From an uncultured Burkholderiaceae bacterium (GTDB lineage: Bacteria; Pseudomonadota; Gammaproteobacteria; Burkholderiales; Burkholderiaceae): 45,188 nt of DNA. The position numbers were made by a program, and so were the translations under genes. This document shows, in pieces, positions 8,451 through 16,558 of this stretch. The notes under the pieces were generated by a model. The model made no database searches and had not been told where the DNA came from. It was given only the letters and a program-made list of their open reading frames with translations. The DNA lies in assembly GCA_937871985.1 (NCBI GenBank), contig CALMPB010000349.1, forward strand, positions 1-45,188, given 5' to 3'. Positions within the stretch are counted from its first letter, which is position 1. Every line of letters starts with the position of its first letter.

Positions 8451-9437
8451 TCAAGACGCGTGGTCCGAGACTCTGCACTCGCTATCTTCACGGATCGCTT
8501 CGTCCGTCTGGATATCACCAGTTCGATAGATTTGCCGCACGATTGTATAGGGCCTGCGCTTGGTCTCGGAGTAGATCTTCGCCAGGTAGATACCGATGAC
8601 ACCGATGAACGAGATGATCAGGCCACCCAATAGCCAAATTGAGGCCATGATTGACGTATATCCGCTTACGGGCTTGGACAGCAGCCAATAGTTCAGGACG
8701 AGGTATGCGGTATACGCACTTGCAGCGGCGGAAATCGATGCGCCGATGTAGAAGATCCACACCAGCGGGGCATTGCTGAACGATGTGATTGCGTTGACGA
8801 AGTGAGAGATCTTACGCCGCAACGTATACGTCGTCTGGCTGGTTGAATGCTTCGTGATAGGTTGCGCGTATTGCTTGAATCCGGTGATATGCCATAGGCC
8901 TCCTATGTTCACCTCCCGCTCGCGATGCCGAAGCAGCGCTCGTGTGTATCTCCAGGTCATCAATCGCGCTGTCACGATGTTATCGGGCTGGCGAACTCCA
9001 GTCAGCATGCGGAACAGGTGATAGAAAATCAGGCCGCTATATTTTTCTACCCAGCCGCCACGTCTATGCTGTTGAACACCGAATACGACATCGGCATTTT
9101 CCGCATGCATTTTCGCCGCAAACTCAAGTAGGCATTCAGGTTCCTCTTCAAGGTCGCTGTCGATCAGGAATATGCGTTCACCACGGGCATGGGCAAGGCC
9201 AGTCATCATCGCCTTGTGGTGGCCAAAATTCCTCGATAGGTCGACCACCGTCGCATGGGAGTCTTCTCGAGTCAACGCAATCGCCAACTCCAGGCTATGG
9301 TCAGGAGACCCGTCGTTAACAAGAATGATTTCGTAGTCGTCGCCGACCAGCGATCTTGCTGCGGCCGACGCGCGACGATGGAACTCTTGAAGGTGCGGTG
9401 CAGATCGATAAAGAGTGGCGACAATGGATAATTTCAT
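8451..9437 (-). CDS. GT2 polyprenyl-phosphate glycosyltransferase (ArnC/GtrB/DPM1-like)
   Basis: A 328-residue protein with a GT-A domain: KLSIVATLYRSAP start, EIILVNDGSPD nucleotide-binding loop, LSRNFGHHKAMMTGL, and IDSDLEEEPE as the metal-binding DxD region. Two C-terminal membrane helices follow (about residues 225-250 and 262-290), ending in the GIYLAKIYSETKRRPYTIV signature. This is the ArnC/GtrB/DPM1 architecture, which moves a sugar from a nucleotide to undecaprenyl phosphate for transport to the periplasm. Being between wecE and tailoring genes, and sharing the locus with a 4-TM flippase-like protein, it is a good candidate to load a Fuc4N-type sugar onto the lipid. The ATG at 9437 is used; the upstream TTG is unlikely. 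Confidence 0.82.
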   Translation of the reverse strand: MKLSIVATLYRSAPHLQEFHRRASAAARSLVGDDYEIILVNDGSPDHSLELAIALTREDSHATVVDLSRNFGHHKAMMTGLAHARGERIFLIDSDLEEEPECLLEFAAKMHAENADVVFGVQQHRRGGWVEKYSGLIFYHLFRMLTGVRQPDNIVTARLMTWRYTRALLRHREREVNIGGLWHITGFKQYAQPITKHSTSQTTYTLRRKISHFVNAITSFSNAPLVWIFYIGASISAAASAYTAYLVLNYWLLSKPVSGYTSIMASIWLLGGLIISFIGVIGIYLAKIYSETKRRPYTIVRQIYRTGDIQTDEAIREDSECRVSDHAS

Positions 9438-9511
9438 AACGGTGCCTGGCACGGGCCGAAAGCGATTCAAATCAGGCTGATGCTGCGCGATCAGACGATA
9501 TTTACGCGGCT

Positions 9512-10642
9512 CTAGCAGCTATCTGCAATACCCTTGATCACTCGCTCCTGCTGCTCCCAGGTCAGGTCTGCGTACATTGGCAGGCGTAGGAGGGTTTTGA
9601 CGGTCTGGCTGGTGACCGTCATATCACTGGCCACGCGTCCGTAACGCTTGCCAGCGGGTGATTCGTGCAGCGAGACATAGTGGCTGCTCGATTGGATGCC
9701 GCAGTCGGCCAAGGCTTGATGGACACGTTGCTTGGCTGCTTCGTCAGGCAGCAGCACATAGTAGATGTGGCCATTGTGTACGGCATGTTTCGGCACGATA
9801 GGTCGACGAAGGCGACCGGCGGACTCGAGCGATTGCAGGCCCTCGTGATACCGGGTCCAGGCAGCGACGCGTCGTTCAGTGATCTTGGGGGAGGCTTCCA
9901 GTTGGGCGTATAGGAACGCGGCGATCAGTTCGCTGGGGAGATAAGACGACCCAAGTTCCTGCCACGTGTATTTGTCGACCTCGCCTCGGATGAATCTCGA
10001 CCTATCGGTACCCTTTTCACGAATGATCTCGGCGCGTTCTCCGCGTTCAGGCTCCCGTACGAGCAAAGCTCCGCCTTCACCCGAAACGATGTTCTTGGTG
10101 CCGTGGAAGCTCAGTGCGCCGTAGTCGCCCAGTGTGCCAAGAGCTTTGCCGCGCCATGTGGATCCCAATCCTTGCGCGGCATCTTCCACTATTTTCAAGT
10201 CATGGCGTCGGGCGATCGAGCCGATCGCATCCATGTCGCAGGATATGCCCGCGTAATGAACCGGAACGATCGCTTTTGTCCGGTTTGTCAGTGCAGGCTC
10301 AATGAGCGATGCATCCAGATTCTGCGTGCCGGGATCGATATCGACAAAGACTGCCGTGGCGCCGCGTAAAGCAAATGCATTGGCCGTGCTCACGAAGGTA
10401 AACGAGGGCATGATCACTTCATCGCCGGGCTCGATCTCGCAAAGCAGGGCTGCCATTTCCAGCGACGCGGTGCAGGAATGGGTCAGAAGGGCCTTTGGCG
10501 ACTGCAGATTTGATTCAAGCCACGCATGACAACGCTTGGTAAATACGCCATCACCGGTGAGATGGCGGCTTTCGATGACATGTTTGATATATTCGATTTC
10601 AACGCCGGTAATGGGCGAACGATTGAACGGTATTGGATTCAA
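9512..10642 (-). CDS. wecE: dTDP-4-amino-4,6-dideoxygalactose transaminase (WecE/RffA type)
   Basis: A PLP-dependent DegT/DnrJ/EryC1 aminotransferase very close in pattern to E. coli WecE. Shared features include IPFN at the N-terminus, LTHSCTASLEMAALL, PSFTFVSTANAFALRG, VPVHYAGISCDMD, EDAAQG (Asp154), the SFHGTKN lysine (Lys183) and EIIREKGTDRSRF. It would convert dTDP-4-keto-6-deoxy-D-glucose, supplied by RmlA/RmlB, to dTDP-Fuc4N. I place the start at the TTG at 10642: it overlaps the upstream TGA in a TTGA coupling, has GGGGGAG six bases before it, and gives 376 residues, the same as E. coli WecE. An upstream TTG at 10657 would add five residues. Confidence 0.87.
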   Translation of the reverse strand: MNPIPFNRSPITGVEIEYIKHVIESRHLTGDGVFTKRCHAWLESNLQSPKALLTHSCTASLEMAALLCEIEPGDEVIMPSFTFVSTANAFALRGATAVFVDIDPGTQNLDASLIEPALTNRTKAIVPVHYAGISCDMDAIGSIARRHDLKIVEDAAQGLGSTWRGKALGTLGDYGALSFHGTKNIVSGEGGALLVREPERGERAEIIREKGTDRSRFIRGEVDKYTWQELGSSYLPSELIAAFLYAQLEASPKITERRVAAWTRYHEGLQSLESAGRLRRPIVPKHAVHNGHIYYVLLPDEAAKQRVHQALADCGIQSSSHYVSLHESPAGKRYGRVASDMTVTSQTVKTLLRLPMYADLTWEQQERVIKGIADSC

Positions 10643-11022
10643 GTCAGGCTCCCCCAATTGCTTACGGCGAGGCCGATCACGATTATCAGGGTTCCGGCTA
10701 TGCGGTAGGGGCCTAGCGGTTCACCGAATAGGAAATGGGAGCCGATCAGAACCAGAGGATATATCAAGCTGGTTAAGGGGTAGGCTACCGAAAGAGGCAG
10801 TTTGGTGCTGGCCAATGTCCAGAAGACGAAGGCAACGCCAAAACTCGCCATCGCGGCAACCGCCAATGGTGTCAGCAGCGCCTGTACGACGAAAAGCAAC
10901 TTGCCGATCAATTCGGCTGGGGGGGATCCCATTCGAGTGATCTGCAGCCTGAAGACCAAGACAGACAGGGCAGACAATACAATCATGCCCGCCAGCATGG
11001 CGTAGGCGGAGACTTTGGTCAT
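10639..11022 (-). CDS. Four-TM EamA/SMR-type protein (ArnE/ArnF-like putative flippase)
   Basis: A 127-residue, almost entirely hydrophobic protein with four predicted membrane helices and a conserved-looking [11 protein letters not shown] segment followed by [19 protein letters not shown]. This is the small-multidrug-resistance/EamA half-domain pattern shared by EmrE and by ArnE/ArnF, the putative undecaprenyl-phosphate-Ara4N flippase. It sits between rmlA and wecE with four-base overlaps on both sides (ATGA and TTGA), so it is translated with sugar-biosynthesis genes. That placement favours a role as a lipid-linked sugar flippase over drug export. Function is inferred. Confidence 0.72.
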   Translation of the reverse strand: MTKVSAYAMLAGMIVLSALSVLVFRLQITRMGSPPAELIGKLLFVVQALLTPLAVAAMASFGVAFVFWTLASTKLPLSVAYPLTSLIYPLVLIGSHFLFGEPLGPYRIAGTLIIVIGLAVSNWGSLT

Positions 11023-11894
11023 TTCACTTCCTGGGAAAGGCGGTGCAGATACTCGGCATAGTTATTTTTTCCATAGCGATCAGCCAGATCCAGGAGATCT
11101 GCCGTGGTAATCCACCGCTGCCGCCATGCGACTTCCTCCAGACAGGCGATTTTCATGCCTTGGCGCCGCTCGACAGTGGCGACCAAGTTGGCGGCGTCCA
11201 GTAAGCCGTCGGCGGTACCGGTATCGAGCCAAGCGAAGCCGCGCCCCAGGCGTTCAACGTGAAGTTGTTGTTGCTGCAGGTACATACGGTTCAGATCGGT
11301 GACCTCGATTTCTCCGCGTACCGAGGGCTTAAGCTTGCGTGCATATTCGACGACGCTGTTGTCGTAAAAGTACAGGCCGGTCACTGCATGGTTGGAGCGC
11401 GGGCTCTGGGGCTTTTCCTCGATATTGAATGCCTTGCCGTTCTGATCGAATTCAACAACACCAAAGGCGCGTGGATCCAGAACTTCGTAGCTGAAAATGG
11501 TGGCACCCTGTTCGCGCTTAGTGGCGCGTTCCAGTGAGGTGGAGAGACCCACGCCATAGAAAATATTGTCGCCGAGGATGAGTGAGACTGGGTCGTCGCC
11601 GATAAACTTTTCGCCTACCAGGAACGCATCAGCCAGGCCTCGCGGTTGATCCTGTTCCGCATAAGACAGCCGGATTCCCAGTGGCGAGCCATCGCCCAGC
11701 AAGTCTTGGAAACGGGAGAGGTCTTCGGGTGTGGAGATGATCATGATGTCCCGAATACCCGCCAGCATGAGGACCGAGAGCGGATAGTAGATCATCGGCT
11801 TGTCGAAGACAGGCAGCAGCTGTTTGCTGATGCTGCGAGTCATCGGATACAGTCGCGTGCCTCTGCCACCCGCCAGAATGATGCCTTTCCACAC
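11019..11894 (-). CDS. rmlA: Glucose-1-phosphate thymidylyltransferase
   Basis: A 291-residue nucleotidyltransferase with the N-terminal signature [16 protein letters not shown] and [20 protein letters not shown], followed by LGDNIFYG and the [20 protein letters not shown] block of RmlA. It makes dTDP-D-glucose from glucose-1-phosphate and dTTP in the cytoplasm, the entry point for dTDP-deoxysugars. The start is a GTG preceded by AGGAG eight bases upstream. It heads the reverse operon and diverges from rmlB across a 239-base control region. The length matches the family. Confidence 0.93.
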   Translation of the reverse strand: MWKGIILAGGRGTRLYPMTRSISKQLLPVFDKPMIYYPLSVLMLAGIRDIMIISTPEDLSRFQDLLGDGSPLGIRLSYAEQDQPRGLADAFLVGEKFIGDDPVSLILGDNIFYGVGLSTSLERATKREQGATIFSYEVLDPRAFGVVEFDQNGKAFNIEEKPQSPRSNHAVTGLYFYDNSVVEYARKLKPSVRGEIEVTDLNRMYLQQQQLHVERLGRGFAWLDTGTADGLLDAANLVATVERRQGMKIACLEEVAWRQRWITTADLLDLADRYGKNNYAEYLHRLSQEVK

Positions 11895-11976
11895 AACAAT
11901 TGCTCCTAAACGGGAAACGTGTACCCGGCGGAGAACGATTGAGCGCCGGAAAAACTGCGGACTTGGCCGCTGCGCG

Positions 11977-12005
11977 ATTCTACCTTTTTGACTTGCTCCC
12001 TAAAA
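11977..12005 (-). promoter_or_regulatory. Candidate promoter for the rmlA operon
   Basis: On the reverse strand TAGAAT (11977-11982) is one base from the sigma-70 -10 consensus. The hexamer 17 bases upstream, TTTTAG (12000-12005), is a poor -35. It lies about 80 bases ahead of the rmlA GTG in the divergent region shared with rmlB. The rmlB side has only a TAAAAT element at 12077-12082 with no clear -35. Confidence 0.35.
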
Positions 12006-12133
12006 GTTGTTTCGACGTCACCTTGAGTCCCGCGTGACACGCCCGATGCTGCTGAGCGGTTCTTCATCGAGGGGGTAAAATCAATAGCTACCTTGCCGCT
12101 CTCCCCGGGTGGCGTTCAATAGGCAAATTTGGC

Positions 12134-13198
12134 ATGACCATTCTCGTAACTGGAGGGGCGGGGTTCATTGGGTCGAACTTCGTTCTGGATTGGCTTGAGC
12201 ATCATGACGAGGCGGTCGTGACGCTGGATAAGCTCACCTATGCTGGCAATCCGCGCAATCTGGCCAAGCTTGAAAACGATGATCGCCATGAATTGATAGT
12301 GGGCGACATCGCCGACAGCAACCTGGCTGCAGAATTACTTGCTCGCTTCAACCCACGTGCGGTGCTTCATTTGGCGGCGGAGTCTCACGTGGATCGTTCA
12401 ATTCATGGCCCGGGCGAGTTCATCCAGACGAATATCGTGGGCACGTTCCATCTCTTGCAGGCTGTCCTTGGCTACTGGAACAGCCTCACCGGCACGGCCA
12501 GTGAGGCGTTCCGGTTCCTGCATGTGTCGACGGATGAAGTGTATGGCTCGCTGGATGCTGGCGATGCGGCTTTCTCCGAGCTTAACCAGTACCAGCCGAA
12601 CAGTCCTTATGCGGCGAGCAAAGCAGCCAGCGATCATCTGGTTCGGGCCTATCATCACACTTACGGGTTGCCGGTATTGACTACCAATTGCTCGAACAAC
12701 TATGGACCTTTCCAGTTTCCCGAGAAGCTCATTCCGTTGATCATTCACAACGCGTTGGCTGGTCGTCCGCTACCTCTCTACGGCGACGGGCAACAGATCC
12801 GTGATTGGCTTTACGTGGGAGATCACTGCAGCGGGCTGCGTCAGGTCTTGGAGCACGGGAGGGTCGGCGAAACCTACAACATCGGTGGTTGCAACGAACA
12901 GACCAACATTGATGTCGTACGTCAGATCTGCATACTTCTGGATGAGTTGTGCCCAAAGAAAAATGGCGCGTCCTATCAGGCCCAAATGACGTTTGTTCCG
13001 GACCGCCCGGGGCATGACCGTCGTTATGCGATCGACGCAGGCAAGCTTGCTCGTGAATTAGGCTGGCACCCTGTAGAGACCTTTGAAACAGGGCTGCGCA
13101 AGACGGTGAATTGGTATATCGCCAACTCGGCATGGGTGTCGGAGATTGTTGACGGGTCCTATCACAAGTCTTGGGTGAAAAGGCAATACGGGCGTTAG
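12134..13198 (+). CDS. rmlB: dTDP-glucose 4,6-dehydratase
   Basis: A 354-residue extended short-chain dehydrogenase. The NAD-binding glycine motif [10 protein letters not shown] is at residues 7-16, [12 protein letters not shown] and STDEVYGSL mark the RmlB active site, and Tyr159 and Lys163 form the YxxxK pair. It converts dTDP-glucose to dTDP-4-keto-6-deoxy-glucose, the branch point used by both WecE and RmlC here. The length is normal. It is transcribed divergently from rmlA and leads a three-gene forward unit with rmlC and a large membrane protein. Confidence 0.94.
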   Translation: MTILVTGGAGFIGSNFVLDWLEHHDEAVVTLDKLTYAGNPRNLAKLENDDRHELIVGDIADSNLAAELLARFNPRAVLHLAAESHVDRSIHGPGEFIQTNIVGTFHLLQAVLGYWNSLTGTASEAFRFLHVSTDEVYGSLDAGDAAFSELNQYQPNSPYAASKAASDHLVRAYHHTYGLPVLTTNCSNNYGPFQFPEKLIPLIIHNALAGRPLPLYGDGQQIRDWLYVGDHCSGLRQVLEHGRVGETYNIGGCNEQTNIDVVRQICILLDELCPKKNGASYQAQMTFVPDRPGHDRRYAIDAGKLARELGWHPVETFETGLRKTVNWYIANSAWVSEIVDGSYHKSWVKRQYGR

Positions 13199-13248
13199 CC
13201 TGCTCGTTGCCCTATGCCTGATGATGTATTGCGATTGAGTCCACAGCC

Positions 13249-13794
13249 ATGAAGATTACGCCGCTGTCCATTCCCGATGTACTGCTGATCGAGCCGGATG
13301 TGTTCGTCGATGCCAGGGGGGAGTTCATGGAAAGCTATCAGCAACAGCGGTACGAGGACGCCATTGGTCGGCCGCTTCGATTTGTGCAGGACAACGTGTC
13401 AAGATCTCGGTGTAATGTGCTCAGAGGTCTGCACTATCAACTGTTGAAACCCCAGGGCAAGCTGGTCAGTGTTATCAACGGCGTGGTGTTCGATGTGGCA
13501 GTGGATCTCAGGCGCAGCTCATCCACGTTTGGCAAATGGGTCGGCGCGACTCTCTCTGCTGATAATCATCGGCAATTATGGGTACCTGAAGGTTTTGCGC
13601 ACGGATTTCTGGTGCTCTCGGAATCCGCGTGCTCGCTGTACAAATCCACGGAGTACTATGCGCCTTCGTGCGAGCGTTGCATGCGTTGGGACGATTCCAC
13701 GCTGAACATAGCCTGGCCGCTGGACTCCGCGCCCATCCTGTCGGATAAAGATCGCGCGGGTTTGTCGATGGATCAGGCGGAAACCTTCGCTTAG
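13249..13794 (+). CDS. rmlC: dTDP-4-dehydrorhamnose 3,5-epimerase
   Basis: A 181-residue cupin of the RmlC family. The signature stretches are present: RGEFMESY, FVQDN, VLRGLHYQ with the catalytic histidine, QGKLVSV, FDVAVDLR, the LWVPEGFAHGFLVL strand, and a YKSTEYYAP segment with the active-site tyrosines. It would produce dTDP-4-keto-L-rhamnose. No rmlD reductase is in the window, so either RmlD is encoded elsewhere or the product has another fate. It is separated by 50 bases from rmlB and by 18 bases from the next gene. Confidence 0.9.
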   Translation: MKITPLSIPDVLLIEPDVFVDARGEFMESYQQQRYEDAIGRPLRFVQDNVSRSRCNVLRGLHYQLLKPQGKLVSVINGVVFDVAVDLRRSSSTFGKWVGATLSADNHRQLWVPEGFAHGFLVLSESACSLYKSTEYYAPSCERCMRWDDSTLNIAWPLDSAPILSDKDRAGLSMDQAETFA

Positions 13795-13812
13795 GCCCCC
13801 TCTTGCTGGCGC

Positions 13813-15639
13813 GTGACCAATTCGAACCAAATGCCTCTTATCTCGCGAATCTCCATTGGCGCCGGTGTATGCGGCTCGCTAGTTCTGTTGGCCTTTGCCG
13901 TCTGCTATGCAGGTTTCGGCTTGGATATCACCGACGAGAGCTTTTATCTAATATGGACCGGCACCCCTTATGAGTACGTTGCGTCTGTGTCGCAATTCGG
14001 ATTTGCCTATCATCCGCTTGACGTGTTGCTTGGTGGGGACATTGCCGAGTTGCGTATTGCGAACATCCTCCTGACTTTCGGTTTGGCGTGGGTGGCTGGC
14101 AGCATCTATCTGCGGGAGGCGTATGCGGAACCCCCGACGCTTGGGCAAGCATGGGCTCTGGGCGGTGTATTCGCCAGCAGTAGCCTAGCCATATTTCAGG
14201 TATGGCTGCCCACGCCCAACTACAACACGCTCGCCTTTCAGTCGTGTCTGCTTGCAGTCATCGGGCTGTGCCTGATACCGCGAAAACCCGCATCGGGCGT
14301 GGTGGGTTGGTTGATCCTTGCGATTGGTGGTTGGCTGGCATTCCTGGCGAAGCCAACCACTGCGTTTGCGTTGGGGATCCTCTCGGTACCATACCTCCTG
14401 CTTGCCGGAAAGTTGCGTATGCGCGGTATTCTGGTGTGCTTCGCTTTTCTTGTCGGACTCGCGCTTGCTACTGCCTTCAGCATCGATGGATCGGTGTTGG
14501 GGTTCTTGCAACGCATCCGGCTTGGCCTAGATGCAACTGCCCTCATGGGTGCCGGGCACGGTTTGGCGCAGATGTTCCGGTTGGACCCGTGGGCACCCTC
14601 GCCGTTGCTAGTAAATGCCGTTGCTGTACTGGCTCTCTTGATCGCATTCACGGCCGCACTACTGACCGGCGGAAGCTTCGTTGTGCGCGCGGCTGGAGCT
14701 CTGCTGATTGTTGTCAGTACGGTCGTAGTCTTGCTGATCGCCTTGCGCATCGTGGAAATGCCGTCATTTGGTGATTTGGGAGGCATGTTGTTGTTTGCCA
14801 CTGTGCCAGGCACTATCGCGGCATGCCTTTGGATGAGGGTGCGCTTGGCATCGGAGCGGGTTCCTGCGCGCAGCGGTGCAGTTGTCAATGTGCTGATCTG
14901 CCTGCTTGTGCCGGTAGCCTATGTATTTGGCACCAATAACAATTATTGGAGCACCATGCCGGGCGCGGCTTATTTTTGGGTGCTCGCGGCAGCAGGTATG
15001 GGGGTGTGGCCCAGGACCTGCCTGCCAGCCTGGACATACGTGATGCCTGCGGGCGTCGCGGCTCAAATAGTGACCGCGATGTTGCTTCATAACGCTATGG
15101 CTACTCCTTACCGTCAGTCGCCACCGCTGTGGTCCTACTCGCACAGCGTAACTGTGGGTGCCGCAGGATCGCGCTTGCTGATGTCGGAACAGGCCGCGAC
15201 CTACACCAAGGAGCTGCAGGATGCCGCGAGGCTTGCGGGATTTACCTCGGGGCAACCGATGATTGACCTGTCCGGGCGTTCGCCAGGTTCGCTGTATATC
15301 CTGGGCGCCAATGCGGTTGGACTTCCCTGGTTGATTGGGGGGTATCCTGGCAGCAACGCATTTGTTCAACGAGCGTTGGATGCCGTATCTTGCGATGTAC
15401 TGGCGCGAGCCTGGTTGTTGATCGAGCCTGGTACTCCTTATTCGATGCCAGAATCAATGGTGGGACATTTCGGCGCTGTCCAGAAATCGGATTATGCTGC
15501 TACGAGTGAGATCGTTGTGCCGGCGGGTTTCGGTGCGCGCGGCAGCGCAAGCCGTCAGTGGCTGCTTAAGCCTTTGAGAGCGCCAGCGAGCGCCGATGCC
15601 GCTTGCCAGGCGCAGCGGCAGCTACGGCTGGCGGATTGA
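13813..15639 (+). CDS. Large polytopic membrane protein, GT-C-like glycosyltransferase candidate
   Basis: A 608-residue protein with about ten or more membrane helices and a soluble C-terminal region of roughly 170 residues. After the first helix comes GLDITDESFYLIWTG, an acidic DE-containing first periplasmic loop that resembles the catalytic loop of GT-C enzymes such as ArnT and PMT-like transferases. Such proteins take a sugar from an undecaprenyl-phosphate donor in the periplasm. Co-orientation with rmlB-rmlC and proximity to the ArnC-like and ArnE-like genes support this. The start could be GTG at 13813 or ATG at 13831; neither has a strong ribosome-binding site. No close named homologue is recognised. 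Confidence 0.62.
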   Translation: MTNSNQMPLISRISIGAGVCGSLVLLAFAVCYAGFGLDITDESFYLIWTGTPYEYVASVSQFGFAYHPLDVLLGGDIAELRIANILLTFGLAWVAGSIYLREAYAEPPTLGQAWALGGVFASSSLAIFQVWLPTPNYNTLAFQSCLLAVIGLCLIPRKPASGVVGWLILAIGGWLAFLAKPTTAFALGILSVPYLLLAGKLRMRGILVCFAFLVGLALATAFSIDGSVLGFLQRIRLGLDATALMGAGHGLAQMFRLDPWAPSPLLVNAVAVLALLIAFTAALLTGGSFVVRAAGALLIVVSTVVVLLIALRIVEMPSFGDLGGMLLFATVPGTIAACLWMRVRLASERVPARSGAVVNVLICLLVPVAYVFGTNNNYWSTMPGAAYFWVLAAAGMGVWPRTCLPAWTYVMPAGVAAQIVTAMLLHNAMATPYRQSPPLWSYSHSVTVGAAGSRLLMSEQAATYTKELQDAARLAGFTSGQPMIDLSGRSPGSLYILGANAVGLPWLIGGYPGSNAFVQRALDAVSCDVLARAWLLIEPGTPYSMPESMVGHFGAVQKSDYAATSEIVVPAGFGARGSASRQWLLKPLRAPASADAACQAQRQLRLAD

Positions 15640-15660
15640 CCGCGGACACGATTTGGTCTG

Positions 15661-16545
15661 TCAGCCGGCCGTGGCGCGGCGCTTGCCGCCAACCAGCCCG
15701 AGCGCCAGCGCCGTTCCCACCAGGATGATGCCGGCGCCAATCAGGATGGACGCGGTGATGGCCTCATCCAGGAACCAGGCGCCCCACACGACCCCGAAGA
15801 CCGGCACCAGGAATGTGACGCTGACCGCACCGGTCGGCCCGACATTGGCGATCAGCCGGAAGAAGATGATGTACGCCGCCCCGGTGCAGATAACGGCCAG
15901 CAGGACGGTGGCGCCCCAGGCCCCGGCCGATACTGGCGCCTCGGGCCAGGTGGCCAACGCCAGCGGCAGCAGGGCCAGGGAAGCGGCAAGCATGCTGCCG
16001 GTGGCGTTGGACAGCGCATCCACGCCAGTCAGGAAGCGCTTGGTCCAATTGGCCGCGATGCCGTAGAAAATCGGGGCCGATACGGCCGCCAGCACGGCCG
16101 GGCCTGTGCCGCCGGCCCGGAAGTCGAGCTTGTCCCATACCAGCACGACGATGCCCAGCAGGCCGATCGCCAGGCCCAGCGAACGCGACCGGGGCAGCCG
16201 GTCCTTGAGCCACAGCCAGCCGACCACCGCGCCCCACACCGGCGTCACCGCGTTGGCCACGGACAGAAACCCGGCACCCAGCGACTGGGCGGCGTAGGCG
16301 TATAGCAGGAATGGCAGCGCGGCGTTGAAAATACCCACCACCAGTATGGCCTTCCAGTGTTTGGCGATGATGGGCAGCTTCCCATTCCACAGCGCGGCCG
16401 GCAGCAGAAACAAGGCGGCCAGGCCGACGCGCAATTCGATCAGCGCGACCGGCCCGAATTCGCCCACGGCCAGGCGCATGAACAGGAAGGAGCCGCCCCA
16501 GACGGCGGCCAGGAGCAGAAGGTCCAGCAGGTCGCGGCGACGCAT
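15661..16545 (-). CDS. EamA/DMT-superfamily transporter (RhaT/YdcZ-type exporter)
   Basis: A 294-residue inner-membrane protein with ten predicted helices arranged as two EamA repeats: an early LLLAAVWGGSFLFMRLAV and the second-half GATVLLAVICTGAAYIIFF / VTFLVPVFGVVWGAWFLDE. Members export amino acids or metabolites, but the substrate cannot be told. Its GC-rich composition matches the chromosomal core, not the glycan genes on either side. It follows the MFS gene after 13 bases on the same strand and is convergent with the GT-C-like gene (21-base gap). Confidence 0.82.
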   Translation of the reverse strand: MRRRDLLDLLLLAAVWGGSFLFMRLAVGEFGPVALIELRVGLAALFLLPAALWNGKLPIIAKHWKAILVVGIFNAALPFLLYAYAAQSLGAGFLSVANAVTPVWGAVVGWLWLKDRLPRSRSLGLAIGLLGIVVLVWDKLDFRAGGTGPAVLAAVSAPIFYGIAANWTKRFLTGVDALSNATGSMLAASLALLPLALATWPEAPVSAGAWGATVLLAVICTGAAYIIFFRLIANVGPTGAVSVTFLVPVFGVVWGAWFLDEAITASILIGAGIILVGTALALGLVGGKRRATAG

Positions 16546-16558
16546 GATCGGCAGTGAA

